Assembly: GCA_021772775.1 (NCBI GenBank)
Contig: JAJFLH010000023.1
Location: 1 to 64,000 of the forward strand
DNA: 64,000 bases
Reading direction: 5' to 3'
Source of the DNA: Mariprofundus sp.
GTDB taxonomy: Bacteria > Pseudomonadota > Zetaproteobacteria > Mariprofundales > Mariprofundaceae
Part shown: one piece after another, positions 55,519 to 64,000 of the stretch
Numbering within the stretch: the stretch's first letter is position 1
How the letters are laid out: each line of letters begins with the position of its first letter
Notes under the pieces: generated by a model
The model's input: only the letters and a program-made list of their open reading frames with translations
What the model was told of the DNA's origin: nothing
Databases searched by the model: none
Position numbers and translations under genes: made by a program

Positions 55519-58500
55519 TTAATTAACATAGCACCAAGCGGCCTTATCACCGGCTCGTCCACCGGGCTTCCAGCCATTAGGGCAGAGGCGCTGGAGACAG
55601 GAGACGCGGAGCTCCCCACAATCATTGACGCATCGCTTGAATTCATTGACGGTTTTTTTATTGCCTTGCAAGGACATGCAGCGATTTTTTTTAATACAGG
55701 CCTCGGTCTCTCCCATGCAGTTGTGATCTCGTTTTACTGTTGCCCGTTCTTGTTGCCCGGTGGGCTGAGGATTTGACTTTGCCGAACCGATATTGACTGG
55801 GGCCCCACTGATGATGGCTTTCAAGGCAGCGCAATCACCTTTTCTGTTAAGCATATTAATTTGCTCTATGGTTTTACCAATTTTGTTGGATCTTAGCCTT
55901 ATCGTTTCGGATTTTGCTATAAGTTGATTGGTAATTCCCCTCAATTTCTCCAGTCCCTGTATACCTTTCCTAACCTCCGCTAGTTTTCCGTTTTCAATCC
56001 AATTCCTACGATGGGTCTCTTTACTCATAGTTCCAGCCTGTAGCTGCGCGGTATCGCTCTTATACAGTGTAACCCACCCCTTCACTCTTTTACCTTCCTT
56101 AGCATAGGTCTCCGAATAGTGTTGTATCTTTTTATTCAAAGGGGTCACCTCTTTTTTCAACTGAATCATTTCATTAGCCCATTGTTTGCCTCTGTTTTTG
56201 ATCAAAGGCCAATCACTACATAATGATTTAACCGGTTTTTTTACTTTCTTTTTTCCTGCTTTTGAGTTTGAGCGATTACCATCATCGACCTTAGTCTTTT
56301 GTCCGCCATCTTGAATGAATGAGGGGGCTGTTTTCGGCCTGTTTAACGGCTTGGTGGTTTCCTGATTTGCGGAGAAAGCGGCAACAGCCTCGGCGCCCTG
56401 TAGAATAAATTTAGTGCTGGTGTGAGTCACTATCTTGCCGGTAGCTGCATCAATGATCCGGACTGCCACTGTGTACTGACCGGGGTCAAGGTATCCCGAA
56501 CTCATGATCAGGCTGTTCACCTTTTCATTGTTCGCCGGGAAACTTTTAAAAGTTTCTCCGTTGACCAGCCATTCAACCGTATGTTTCTCATTCCAGTTGC
56601 CGTGACGATCAACCCTAAAAGAGAATGTATCTCCAACTTTGCCATGTCCTGAGTGAATATTTTGAGTAATAATTTTACCGAAGCCAATCTTCCCCCATCC
56701 GGCTTTAGCCATTGCTTTCTCTTGCTCTTCCCCCCGCGCATTTTCAACCTTCTCTTTCATGGCATAGATAGAGCCACCATAGTTTTTTTCAAGAAAGTCT
56801 TTAACGCTATCCACCTGGTCAAATAGATCATTGGTGGCTCGATATAATGTTTCATCTTTTGTGACCGTGTACATATTCTCTAGTTTTGCGATGATATCAT
56901 CAGCCTGAGAGAAATATCTCCAATCGCCTGTCATCACCCCAAGTTTCATCAAATTATTCACTTCAATATTGAAGGTATTGACCGCTTCCTGAATCTTGGC
57001 ATCAGCGATCTTGGTGGATATTTTTTCGTTCTTATAAGCCGCAACCAGTTTCAATCCTTCCTTGGTTGCTGCAGTCACATAATGAGTGGCCACTGCTGTA
57101 ACCACAAGAGGGCCCGCTATCATAGCGACTATCCCGACAGAACCAGTGACTGCAGCACCAGTAGCCACTGCCGCAGTGCCCACATCGGTAACAACCCCAA
57201 AACCAGTATCCACGACCTCTCCGGCAGTCTCTATAGTGGCCTCATTTTTGGTCATTTCTCCCCTTAAATATCTTTGCCGGGTGTCATATATAGAGTATGC
57301 CGACATGCCGTAGCCGGCTATGTCCAGAATACCCGGTTTAAGCCCTTTTTTTATCGCACCCACTCTTGATGTTTTCGGTGTGGTCGGTTTGTGGAGGATG
57401 CTGACGGATTTTTTTCCAGGCTTGCCTAAATTTCTTTCATAAAAAGTATTGTAATCGCCGCCTTTGAGTTTTTCCTGATTGGCAAAGGCTGACTGCTCCA
57501 TTTTTATTTTCGAGTCGGCAAGATCTTCCTGAAGATCTTTGATTTTATTTTTGTGTTTTTTTACCAAGTCGTTTGAGGTGCCTGATGAGGTTACCATCTT
57601 TTCAAGCCGGGCAATTTCCCTTTTTTTATTCGCTATTTCCTCGGCGGCAGCCTTGCTGGCATTTTTCACTGCCTGCTCCGTTACTCCCTTGCATGCAGTC
57701 TGAAAGGCTTTTGCATTTTTCTTATCCAGGCCGACACCTGACGCTAGGTGCCCTCCTTTGATGTGGTTTAGCTGCCGCTTGAAATTTTTTGTCCCGCCCT
57801 TATAGCCGGCCTTGTCCAGAATGCTATTGAGCTGGCTACGGTTAACGCCTCCGGAATCCATTGATTTAAGGGTCCCCTTACCCATTCCCTGCAAGACATC
57901 TTCGCCTTTAGTCGACACGAGGTGTGCTGCATCAGTATTGAAACCTTTAATCGCCTTCTTGATATGATCATTGGTTTCCACCAACTTTTTGCCAGCCTGA
58001 TTCTTCTTCATACCAACCGAAACGTAGGTCTCTTTTGAAAAGGCATCCATTTGAGTTTGGGTCAGGTGGGTTGAACTGCCGGGTTTATCCATCCGGCCTT
58101 CCACATTGATGGTTACCTCCACCTCTTTAAAATCCTTATAACCCGGAGCATCCATCATATCACTGCTTAAATGCACACCATATTTTTTAAACGACGTGTT
58201 CAACTCCTCCGCTGCCCTTGGATTTCCTCCCAGATCCAGATCCCCTTGCCAGCCCCGGTGTTTCGGGTTCACAACCTTTCTTCCCTTGGCATCCCTGACG
58301 ACCTTGCCTGTTTTTTTATCCCGCAGGTAGATATCCGAACCCAAACCTTTTGTGATCTTTTGTTTATTGGGGAGCTTTGCATTGGTTTCTGCTATAACTC
58401 TTTGCACGAACGGTTCACGATATTTAAGATGAATTGCCCTGCTGTTCTTTAGAAACCCCTCCTGAAGGTTTCTTATCACTTTCTGTTGATCTTTCGGGTC

Positions 58501-58677
58501 CAATGTAGCATCGCTTAAAATACGACGAATATTGCTGTCTCTAGTCTGCTTTGACATCTCAAATGCCTTCTGTCCTTGAAGAAGCCTGTTAGCCAACTCT
58601 TCTGTTGATTCACGGGCAAACGATGAAGTTGCAAAAACGAGAGTAACCCCAAGAACAATCACAAAATATTTATTCAT
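55519..58677 (-). CDS. Giant exported multidomain protein of unknown function (1052 residues)
   Basis: Signal peptide MNKYFVIVLGVTLVFATSS. Residues ~30-300 form a Lys-rich domain with GLGSDIYLRDKKTGKVV and GWQGDLDLGGNPRAAEELN. A coiled coil lies near 340-400. A Gly/Ala/Val hydrophobic stretch around 490-535 (VGTAAVATGAAVTGSVGIVA) could insert in a membrane, as in pore-forming or translocating toxins. An Ig-like domain spans about 676-760 (VEWLVNGETFKSFPANNEKV), then a second coiled region and a C-terminal domain with 8-9 cysteines from about 985. No family is recognised. It overlaps the TPR lipoprotein-like gene by eight bases. Confidence 0.8.
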   Translation of the reverse strand: MNKYFVIVLGVTLVFATSSFARESTEELANRLLQGQKAFEMSKQTRDSNIRRILSDATLDPKDQQKVIRNLQEGFLKNSRAIHLKYREPFVQRVIAETNAKLPNKQKITKGLGSDIYLRDKKTGKVVRDAKGRKVVNPKHRGWQGDLDLGGNPRAAEELNTSFKKYGVHLSSDMMDAPGYKDFKEVEVTINVEGRMDKPGSSTHLTQTQMDAFSKETYVSVGMKKNQAGKKLVETNDHIKKAIKGFNTDAAHLVSTKGEDVLQGMGKGTLKSMDSGGVNRSQLNSILDKAGYKGGTKNFKRQLNHIKGGHLASGVGLDKKNAKAFQTACKGVTEQAVKNASKAAAEEIANKKREIARLEKMVTSSGTSNDLVKKHKNKIKDLQEDLADSKIKMEQSAFANQEKLKGGDYNTFYERNLGKPGKKSVSILHKPTTPKTSRVGAIKKGLKPGILDIAGYGMSAYSIYDTRQRYLRGEMTKNEATIETAGEVVDTGFGVVTDVGTAAVATGAAVTGSVGIVAMIAGPLVVTAVATHYVTAATKEGLKLVAAYKNEKISTKIADAKIQEAVNTFNIEVNNLMKLGVMTGDWRYFSQADDIIAKLENMYTVTKDETLYRATNDLFDQVDSVKDFLEKNYGGSIYAMKEKVENARGEEQEKAMAKAGWGKIGFGKIITQNIHSGHGKVGDTFSFRVDRHGNWNEKHTVEWLVNGETFKSFPANNEKVNSLIMSSGYLDPGQYTVAVRIIDAATGKIVTHTSTKFILQGAEAVAAFSANQETTKPLNRPKTAPSFIQDGGQKTKVDDGNRSNSKAGKKKVKKPVKSLCSDWPLIKNRGKQWANEMIQLKKEVTPLNKKIQHYSETYAKEGKRVKGWVTLYKSDTAQLQAGTMSKETHRRNWIENGKLAEVRKGIQGLEKLRGITNQLIAKSETIRLRSNKIGKTIEQINMLNRKGDCAALKAIISGAPVNIGSAKSNPQPTGQQERATVKRDHNCMGETEACIKKNRCMSLQGNKKTVNEFKRCVNDCGELRVSCLQRLCPNGWKPGGRAGDKAAWCYVN

Positions 58678-59461
58678 TCTGTGCCTCCCTACTTTTCATC
58701 TCTTGTAAGAGTTTTTGGGCTGCCTGCTTTGTCTCCTTTTTCGCATCAGCATTTCTAACAACATTCAACAGATCCTTGCCCGCCTGGACAAAATCAAAAT
58801 GAGCCTGATGCAAAATCGCCTTGAAAATATATAAATAATAGAGTTCAGGATTATCCCTCACCATCTGCTCATAAAAAAGTGTCCCTCGTTTTGTCTGGCT
58901 TCCAGCAAGATAAGCAACATTCATCCATTGAATCAGATCATAGGTGATCAGGTAAGGACTCTTTTTGAGTGCAGTCTCGAAATATTCCAGTGCATCCTTG
59001 TATTGGCTTGTTTCTGTAAGTTTAACCCCCAGAAGTATCATAGTTGCTGTGTCGTCTGGACTCAGTTCCAGAGACTGTTCATACGCCTGAATTGCCTTTG
59101 AATTTGCCATAAATACTTTGTGGGCAGCCATTTCGGAATGCACCTTGCCAAGGAGTGTCCAATATTTCGATTTTTCTGGATCAAGCATAATGGCATCACT
59201 GATACAGTTTAATGAGATATACAGCTTTTTGAGGGAGCTCTCCTGCAAATATTCCTCAATGGATTTACGAGATGCGACGTATTTTGTTTCCGCAAAAATT
59301 GCATTGTTGCCCTGAAACTCAGAAGCGGCTTCACAGGCGAATTTATTTTGATTCGGTAAAGCTACCGCCACTGTAGGTATGAATCCGGAAATAAAGATGA
59401 CGCTCTGCAGCAGCAAAATGCCGTACATCAGCAAAGCCCTGAAACAATTACCGTGGGACAT
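58670..59461 (-). CDS. Exported TPR protein
   Basis: 263 residues from the ATG at 59461, which follows GGAGGAGAGG; the frame extends 11 codons further upstream without need. A hydrophobic signal/anchor (LMYGILLLQSVIFISGFIP) is followed by TPR units such as KAIQAYEQSLELSPDDTATM and DALEYFETALKKSPYLI. It overlaps the 1052-residue gene, so the two are translated together and likely form a complex or chaperone-client pair in the periplasm. Confidence 0.82.
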   Translation of the reverse strand: MSHGNCFRALLMYGILLLQSVIFISGFIPTVAVALPNQNKFACEAASEFQGNNAIFAETKYVASRKSIEEYLQESSLKKLYISLNCISDAIMLDPEKSKYWTLLGKVHSEMAAHKVFMANSKAIQAYEQSLELSPDDTATMILLGVKLTETSQYKDALEYFETALKKSPYLITYDLIQWMNVAYLAGSQTKRGTLFYEQMVRDNPELYYLYIFKAILHQAHFDFVQAGKDLLNVVRNADAKKETKQAAQKLLQEMKSREAQNE

Positions 59462-59541
59462 ATTCCTCTCCTCCATGATAGGTGTTAAATTCAACAGAAT
59501 CCGCTGTCAGTCAACTATCGATGCAACAGTCACTTCCCCCT

Positions 59542-59940
59542 CTATGGCGCTGGGATACTGTGCAGAGAGTTCGTGGAGCAGTCGTAACGGTTTTTGCAAT
59601 ATAAACCAAGAGATGGGTTCCAGTAATAGGTTCCCACGACTCCCGCACACTGGCGTTCATTACTGCGAACCTCTATGTATGCAGCGGCACCAGAACCGCC
59701 TCTCGCGTAGTAGGCTTTGCAGGGTAAACCAGGCACTTCCGGTAACGATAGATTAAAGCGAGGGCTTCTTTCCGCCGCTTGTGCCAGCATTATTTCTCCA
59801 TTTTGCGATTTCCCATTAAAGGCAAAATTTTCTGCAGCATTTAACTGGCTTGAAGGAATCCAGATCAGAGGCATCATCGCCAATAGAATAAGAGGGGTTT
59901 TAAAACTACTGCTATCACTCAAAACAGATTGTTTTTTCAT
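59542..59940 (-). CDS. Small exported cysteine-containing protein of unknown function
   Basis: 132 residues. The start is the ATG 7 bases after GGAG, giving MKKQSVLSDSSSFK and a hydrophobic segment (TPLILLAMMPLIWIPSS) ending in a signal-peptidase-like LNA. The mature part holds four cysteines in a compact C-terminal domain (GLPCKAYYARGG, ERQCAGVVGTYYW, LYCKNRYDC), suggesting two disulfides. Not recognised. It lies between the WG-repeat and TPR genes of the same strand. Confidence 0.7.
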   Translation of the reverse strand: MKKQSVLSDSSSFKTPLILLAMMPLIWIPSSQLNAAENFAFNGKSQNGEIMLAQAAERSPRFNLSLPEVPGLPCKAYYARGGSGAAAYIEVRSNERQCAGVVGTYYWNPSLGLYCKNRYDCSTNSLHSIPAP

Positions 59941-59984
59941 TTTCATTCTCCTTGCTGAAGATTGTTGAATATTTATCTCCACCT

Positions 59985-62900
59985 TTATTTTACCCTTATT
60001 ACACCCCATTTCTTATTAACCTCGACTTTAAAAAATGGCGTTCGCCAAATAGCATGAATGCTGTCAAACTGAGGCGTGATAATGATCTCTTCCTTTTCCA
60101 TACCGTCATAAAAATAGCTGAGTCCAGCCTTCTTCTCCCCATTTACAGGTAGACCACGTATGTGAACTAATTTCTTCCAAAAAGGTGCATCTTTTTTCAC
60201 AAGCAAAGGGATAGCTTTATAAGGTTTATAAAAGTTGCCTTTGATATCCAGATTCCCCTTTACTTCGCCGAAGCATTTATGCCCCTTGCTCCCACTTTTC
60301 CGAAAGTTTTTGAGATCTCTATGTTTGACAGATGCGTAGTGTCCAGAAAATGAATCTTTCCCCCAGTAGTTGTATGGGGTGATGAACTGGCCATCCCTGT
60401 TCATAAGCGCTGACAGCTTAACTTCATCACTCTTGTCTGTTTTTGTTTCTTTGTCGTAACAGCCAACCGTAACCCGTTTTGAAACAAAGGTAACGCCATG
60501 ATTGAAACGGGCTCTTCTGCTCAAATGTTTAAATCCGTTAAAGAGTTCATCACCATTGGCATCGATGAAAAAATATTCTCGATCTTCACCCTTGGCTTGT
60601 ACGCTGACGTTGGCTGCTCCTTCAGCAAAGGTCTCGCAATACTGATACTGCAAGGGGATCACTTCTTTCCCACCCCGATCGATATAACCACATTTATTGT
60701 CACGGTCAGATACAATCGCGGTGTTTCGGTCATTAAAAAAGCCACATTTATGGTACTTTGCTTTAATGATAACTGCTCCCTTCTCATCAAGGTATCCACA
60801 TTGATTATTGCTCGAGAACATCGCCCTGCCATTTGTCAGAGGACTTGAAGGAATGCTGGACTGTGGATTGATAGTTCTGCCCTTTGGGGAAACCAATAAG
60901 GAGTTACCATCAAAACCTATGGCTCTCGCATACCCATATTCCGGGTAATAAGTTAGTTTCTGAAATTTTTTATTTGAAAGAGGCTTCCCATTACGACCAA
61001 TAAAATATGCCTCGATCGTTATGAATCCTTTCTTGACACTGACGACACCTATTCCATCTTTAAAAATCTCAGGGCGCTGTTTGAATTTGTGTGGAATTAT
61101 CAGCTTCCCCTTTAAATCAGAGACTCCCCAGAGTTTATTTTTACTAACTAAGATGAAACTTACCTCACTGTCAGAAGGTATGATGTCACGAGCCTTTGCG
61201 AACTGCGGCTTAATGATATACTCCCAGTTTGCACTTTTTCTCTCCGGCTCGGCTAAAGATTTAACCTTTATCCGCTGCTTGTTTGGCGTATAGGCAATAA
61301 AATCATGACTTGAATCCAGGGCCCTCTTTTCTAAATATCCCCCCTTAGCTACGCTCCTCATTAGGGGGGCACTCCCCTTTTCAACTGGCACCCTTACCAT
61401 CTCATTGCTTTTCTTGCTTACTGCAACGCTTTTTAATGTTTCCGCCTTTTCTCCCAGTAGGTTCAGCATGGACATGGAGTAACTTTCAATGGGGGGGTGA
61501 TAGCCGAACTCCTGTGCGCTATCACCTTTCATAATATATTCATGCACTTCTTTCCACTTACCTTTATTCATCAGCGGCGAAATCGCAGTCGTGAACCAGG
61601 ACAGTCGATTTAAGCGTTTAAATTCAGGACTCTTTGAAAGCTCCTCCATTCTGCTCCAGTTCATTTTATAAGTATTTGCCAGACGTTCATAAAAGGGCTC
61701 GTTGTTTCCTGCCTCTGCTGCACCCAATTGCGTTTTTAGTGACTTGTTTGCAGCTACCAAACTATCGAATTGCTTAATCAGCGATCCCTTCACTATTTCC
61801 TGTGCTTCCGCCATATTGGCATTAAACACATTGCGAACTGCCTGTTTGTAGCTATCGGTAGAGCTAACAGCAGACGGTGCTGTTTTCTTCACCAGAGAGC
61901 TATCCCTCATTTCCAGTTTTTCACCCAATGCATTCAACATCGCCTTTGCTGCTGAATATTCATCTACATGAAATATCTTGGTATCGATCGCTTTTAGGAA
62001 ATACGCAATAGCTGCTTTCTGATCTCCTTTCCAGAGCCGCTTCTGTCCAAGGTAGTAATAGGCCTCACACCTCCTGCGCTGCGAATCTACTTCACTCTTG
62101 CCTTTCATTGCTTCAACGAAAACATCCTCCTCAGCAAGTCTATTTAGCCCCAAATAGTAGTTGGATATAGTTCTGACCCATGCCTGAGAAGGATTCTCAT
62201 CCACAAACTCTCTGAGCCTATTTGCGGAGGCTGCAAGCTTTAGTTTAGAAATCTTTGCCGAAGCGATCATCGACTTTAAGTAATTATATTCAGATTTCGA
62301 TGAAAGCGTGTGAGTTGTCTTATACTCATTACTTACTCGTTGTGGCTCCGCCATATTGAGGTCTGCATTTCCTTTTCCTATTAATTTGGATGGCGACACA
62401 TATGCAGGACGGATTTCAATACCATTAAAGTGCTCACGACTGGCTTTCTCAAGCACCTCTTTCTTATTCTTAGGTAAAATAGCAGGTTCAATGCTCGCCA
62501 GTATTTTCTCATACTTTTTGGCTTTATATTTGATGCCCACGGCATGGTACAATTCAATGATGTACTTCAGTGACTCCTGCTGACGAAACTCTGCTTTGAT
62601 CAGTTTTTTTAGCCTCTTTTCTGTCCCACTACGGTTACTACTGTTTTTCATATCAAGCCGGACTCTTTCAAAGAGCCACTTCAATTGATCAGGCTGCTGT
62701 TTAAATGCTTTGATGTAGGCATTTAACGCTTGTCTATTATCCCCCAGTTTCTCCGCAGAGCGAGCTAAAGCCACTATTGCAGGAACATATTTCCGATTTA
62801 GAAAAAGTACATATTTGTAACGTTTTATCGCATCTGTGTAATCTTCCCGAAGTTCTGAGATACGGGCCAAAAGAAAACGAGCCTCTATATCTCTCTTCTT

Positions 62901-63062
62901 TATTAAGATTGCACGCTTCAGTGTTTTCTCTGCTTGATCATATGCCTGACTGTTCAGCTGCTCTCTGGCCTGACTCACAAGCGTCTCAACATCAGCAGCT
63001 ATGGCTGGAAAACTAAAAAAAAGGAGCACCAGGCTCACCCATGGAAGCATAAAGTATCTCAT
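59985..63062 (-). CDS. Large exported TPR and WG-repeat protein (1025 residues)
   Basis: Signal peptide MRYFMLPWVSLVLLFFSFPA. Residues ~22-190 are TPR repeats (YDQAEKTLKRAILIKKRDIE). The middle is long, helical and Lys-rich. From about 635 to the end come WG-type repeats (KLWGVSDLKGKLIIPHKF, CGYLDEKGAVII, CGYIDRGGKEVIPLQYQY, and KKWGVIRVK as the last residues). WG repeats are thought to form beta scaffolds for ligand or protein binding. It is first in the minus-strand set of exported proteins and may organise them. Family members with this exact order are not known to me. Confidence 0.85.
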   Translation of the reverse strand: MRYFMLPWVSLVLLFFSFPAIAADVETLVSQAREQLNSQAYDQAEKTLKRAILIKKRDIEARFLLARISELREDYTDAIKRYKYVLFLNRKYVPAIVALARSAEKLGDNRQALNAYIKAFKQQPDQLKWLFERVRLDMKNSSNRSGTEKRLKKLIKAEFRQQESLKYIIELYHAVGIKYKAKKYEKILASIEPAILPKNKKEVLEKASREHFNGIEIRPAYVSPSKLIGKGNADLNMAEPQRVSNEYKTTHTLSSKSEYNYLKSMIASAKISKLKLAASANRLREFVDENPSQAWVRTISNYYLGLNRLAEEDVFVEAMKGKSEVDSQRRRCEAYYYLGQKRLWKGDQKAAIAYFLKAIDTKIFHVDEYSAAKAMLNALGEKLEMRDSSLVKKTAPSAVSSTDSYKQAVRNVFNANMAEAQEIVKGSLIKQFDSLVAANKSLKTQLGAAEAGNNEPFYERLANTYKMNWSRMEELSKSPEFKRLNRLSWFTTAISPLMNKGKWKEVHEYIMKGDSAQEFGYHPPIESYSMSMLNLLGEKAETLKSVAVSKKSNEMVRVPVEKGSAPLMRSVAKGGYLEKRALDSSHDFIAYTPNKQRIKVKSLAEPERKSANWEYIIKPQFAKARDIIPSDSEVSFILVSKNKLWGVSDLKGKLIIPHKFKQRPEIFKDGIGVVSVKKGFITIEAYFIGRNGKPLSNKKFQKLTYYPEYGYARAIGFDGNSLLVSPKGRTINPQSSIPSSPLTNGRAMFSSNNQCGYLDEKGAVIIKAKYHKCGFFNDRNTAIVSDRDNKCGYIDRGGKEVIPLQYQYCETFAEGAANVSVQAKGEDREYFFIDANGDELFNGFKHLSRRARFNHGVTFVSKRVTVGCYDKETKTDKSDEVKLSALMNRDGQFITPYNYWGKDSFSGHYASVKHRDLKNFRKSGSKGHKCFGEVKGNLDIKGNFYKPYKAIPLLVKKDAPFWKKLVHIRGLPVNGEKKAGLSYFYDGMEKEEIIITPQFDSIHAIWRTPFFKVEVNKKWGVIRVK

Positions 63063-63373
63063 AATAGCTCCATCTCAATCATTTCATATCGCTGTATTAA
63101 AAGCTCAACAAAACAATATACCTGAAAAGTTAGTCTTTTCCAATATCAATGTAGCGATGCAGGAGTACCAATTTGATAAAGGGTGGAAAAGTTTTCCATA
63201 AGCACTGCATGGCGCTGTTGAATACGACAAACCTACTCTCTGGTGTTATGTAGATCATGTTATTCCGCGCACCCCCGAAATTTATGATTAGCGTCAGCAA
63301 AATCTCATGATGTAGCCGCCTTTCTTATCTACTCTTCAAGACATGAAACTAGCGCTCATATTTAATGAATAAG
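63063..63373. other. Non-coding stretch upstream of the WG-repeat gene
   Basis: About 310 AT-rich bases with no credible frame. The promoter for the minus-strand exported-protein genes should lie here, but no strong match was seen. Confidence 0.4.
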
Positions 63374-63734
63374 CTACGATAAAGAAATCACTGCAATGCA
63401 CTGATAACATGATCGTTTATGGTATCAGGAATAAGATTTCATTTGATTTATCCACTTTTTTCATAATCCAGTAAAAAATATCACCGTGTCTATTATCAGC
63501 TCAAAACAATGAAGTAAAGAACTCTTAACATATTGGTTATTAAGGACTATTTCAATCGCCTAAAATTTAGGCAAAACAACAGTACCACTCTGAATCTATT
63601 GGTTTACATGCATTTTTTGTTTCTATCCACAATGTTATCCACAACTTCTGTGGATACAAAAAAATCACTACTTTATACAATATTTTAGTTGAAAAAAGTT
63701 CAAAGAAGTGCTGCTCAAACTCTCCTGACGAGCT
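63374..63734. repeat. ~360-bp direct repeat with DnaA-box cluster, copy 2
   Basis: Same orientation as 51434-51795 and one base shorter. The boxes are conserved: TTATCCACT (63448-63456), CTATCCACA (63623-63631), TTATCCACA (63635-63643) and TGTGGATAC (63649-63657). Similarity fades after about 63700. No gene lies in it or in the last 270 bases of the window. Confidence 0.85.
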
Positions 63735-63870
63735 ATTGTATACAATGATTGTTCTGCTTTATAAAATTGAGCTAAAGATATTTTCCTGGCCACTCGATTC
63801 CAAGCCGAGTGTCACATAACACCGCTATGCTCTCCCGGTAACACATCTCTTATTCTGTATTTATCATCAT

Positions 63871-63985
63871 GCCCCTCTGCCTTCCCCCAGAGGATACCCT
63901 CTACTCTCCTGATCGGAAGAGGGTGAATGCTGCTTGCAGCAGAGAAGCTACCTTGGGGTATTCTCCTGCTTCCGAGCTAGAAACG
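63871..63985. repeat. Dispersed repeat, GTGAATGCTGCTTGCAGC type, copy 2
   Basis: CCCCCAGAGGATACCCTCTA begins the block, GGGTGAATGCTGCTTGCAGC lies in the middle and CTTGGGGTATTCTCCTGCTT ends it. It closely matches 49930-50063. As with the DnaA-box repeats, the copies lie either side of the 50-63 kb accessory segment. Confidence 0.7.
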
Positions 63986-64000
63986 GAATCCCATGATCAA

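Noticed and set aside
1-64000. CRISPR arrays, tRNA or rRNA genes
   Set aside because: No regularly spaced direct repeats, no tRNA cloverleaf T-loop signatures and no rRNA segments were noticed on either strand by eye.

Overview
The window reads as ordinary chromosome from a Gram-negative proteobacterium. It carries LPS heptose biosynthesis (HldD), a BamE lipoprotein, a LolA-like periplasmic protein, ErpA-type Fe-S insertion and several periplasmic c-type cytochromes. The mix of cytochromes, an MglA-type GTPase with roadblock proteins and a bacterial XPB helicase would suit a marine or sediment lineage such as the Zetaproteobacteria. That placement is a guess from gene content and cannot be proved from the sequence alone. 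No rRNA, tRNA or CRISPR array was found.

Left part (1-22 kb). The window opens in the end of an IS30-type transposase, followed by a wrecked DUF1778/GNAT toxin-antitoxin module. Housekeeping operons follow: thiS-thiG-hemE (minus), TPR-aroQ-accB-accC (plus), psd-pssA-leuA (minus) with a readable leucine attenuator before leuA, rlmE, an ABC-2 exporter, erpA, a monohaem cytochrome c, grpE-dnaK-dnaJ-dapB behind a sigma32-like promoter, an L,D-transpeptidase, and hldD-bamE.

Middle (22-39.3 kb). An operon-like run holds three roadblock/LC7 proteins, an unknown 211-residue protein, a Ras-like (MglA/COG2229) GTPase, an MltD-like LysM lipoprotein and an oligopeptide-binding lipoprotein. Two paralogous roadblock genes both appear to start with ATT. 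Facing it is a redox cluster: cytochrome b561, SHP-type oxygen-binding cytochrome, dihaem cytochrome c, a PepSY protein and a two-component system. Then come ribF, ileS and a translationally coupled pair of helicase-associated protein and XPB helicase.

Right part (39.3-64 kb). This is accessory DNA: a 152-bp element with 17-bp terminal inverted repeats, an IS3-type transposase remnant abutting a truncated SIR2 gene, a large RluA-type pseudouridine synthase, a Tag-like glycosylase, an ABC/LolA-like/outer-membrane-protein export cluster split by a GIY-YIG gene, a small [2Fe-2S] ferredoxin and a Y-family polymerase. The last 12 kb is bracketed by two ~360-bp direct repeats (about 96% identical over their core), each with a cluster of DnaA boxes. 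Between them lie a Sel1 gene, a broken Sel1 paralogue and a minus-strand set of large exported proteins with TPR, WG-repeat and unknown domains.

Several families of dispersed intergenic repeats recur through the window, some as inverted pairs that can fold into long hairpins.
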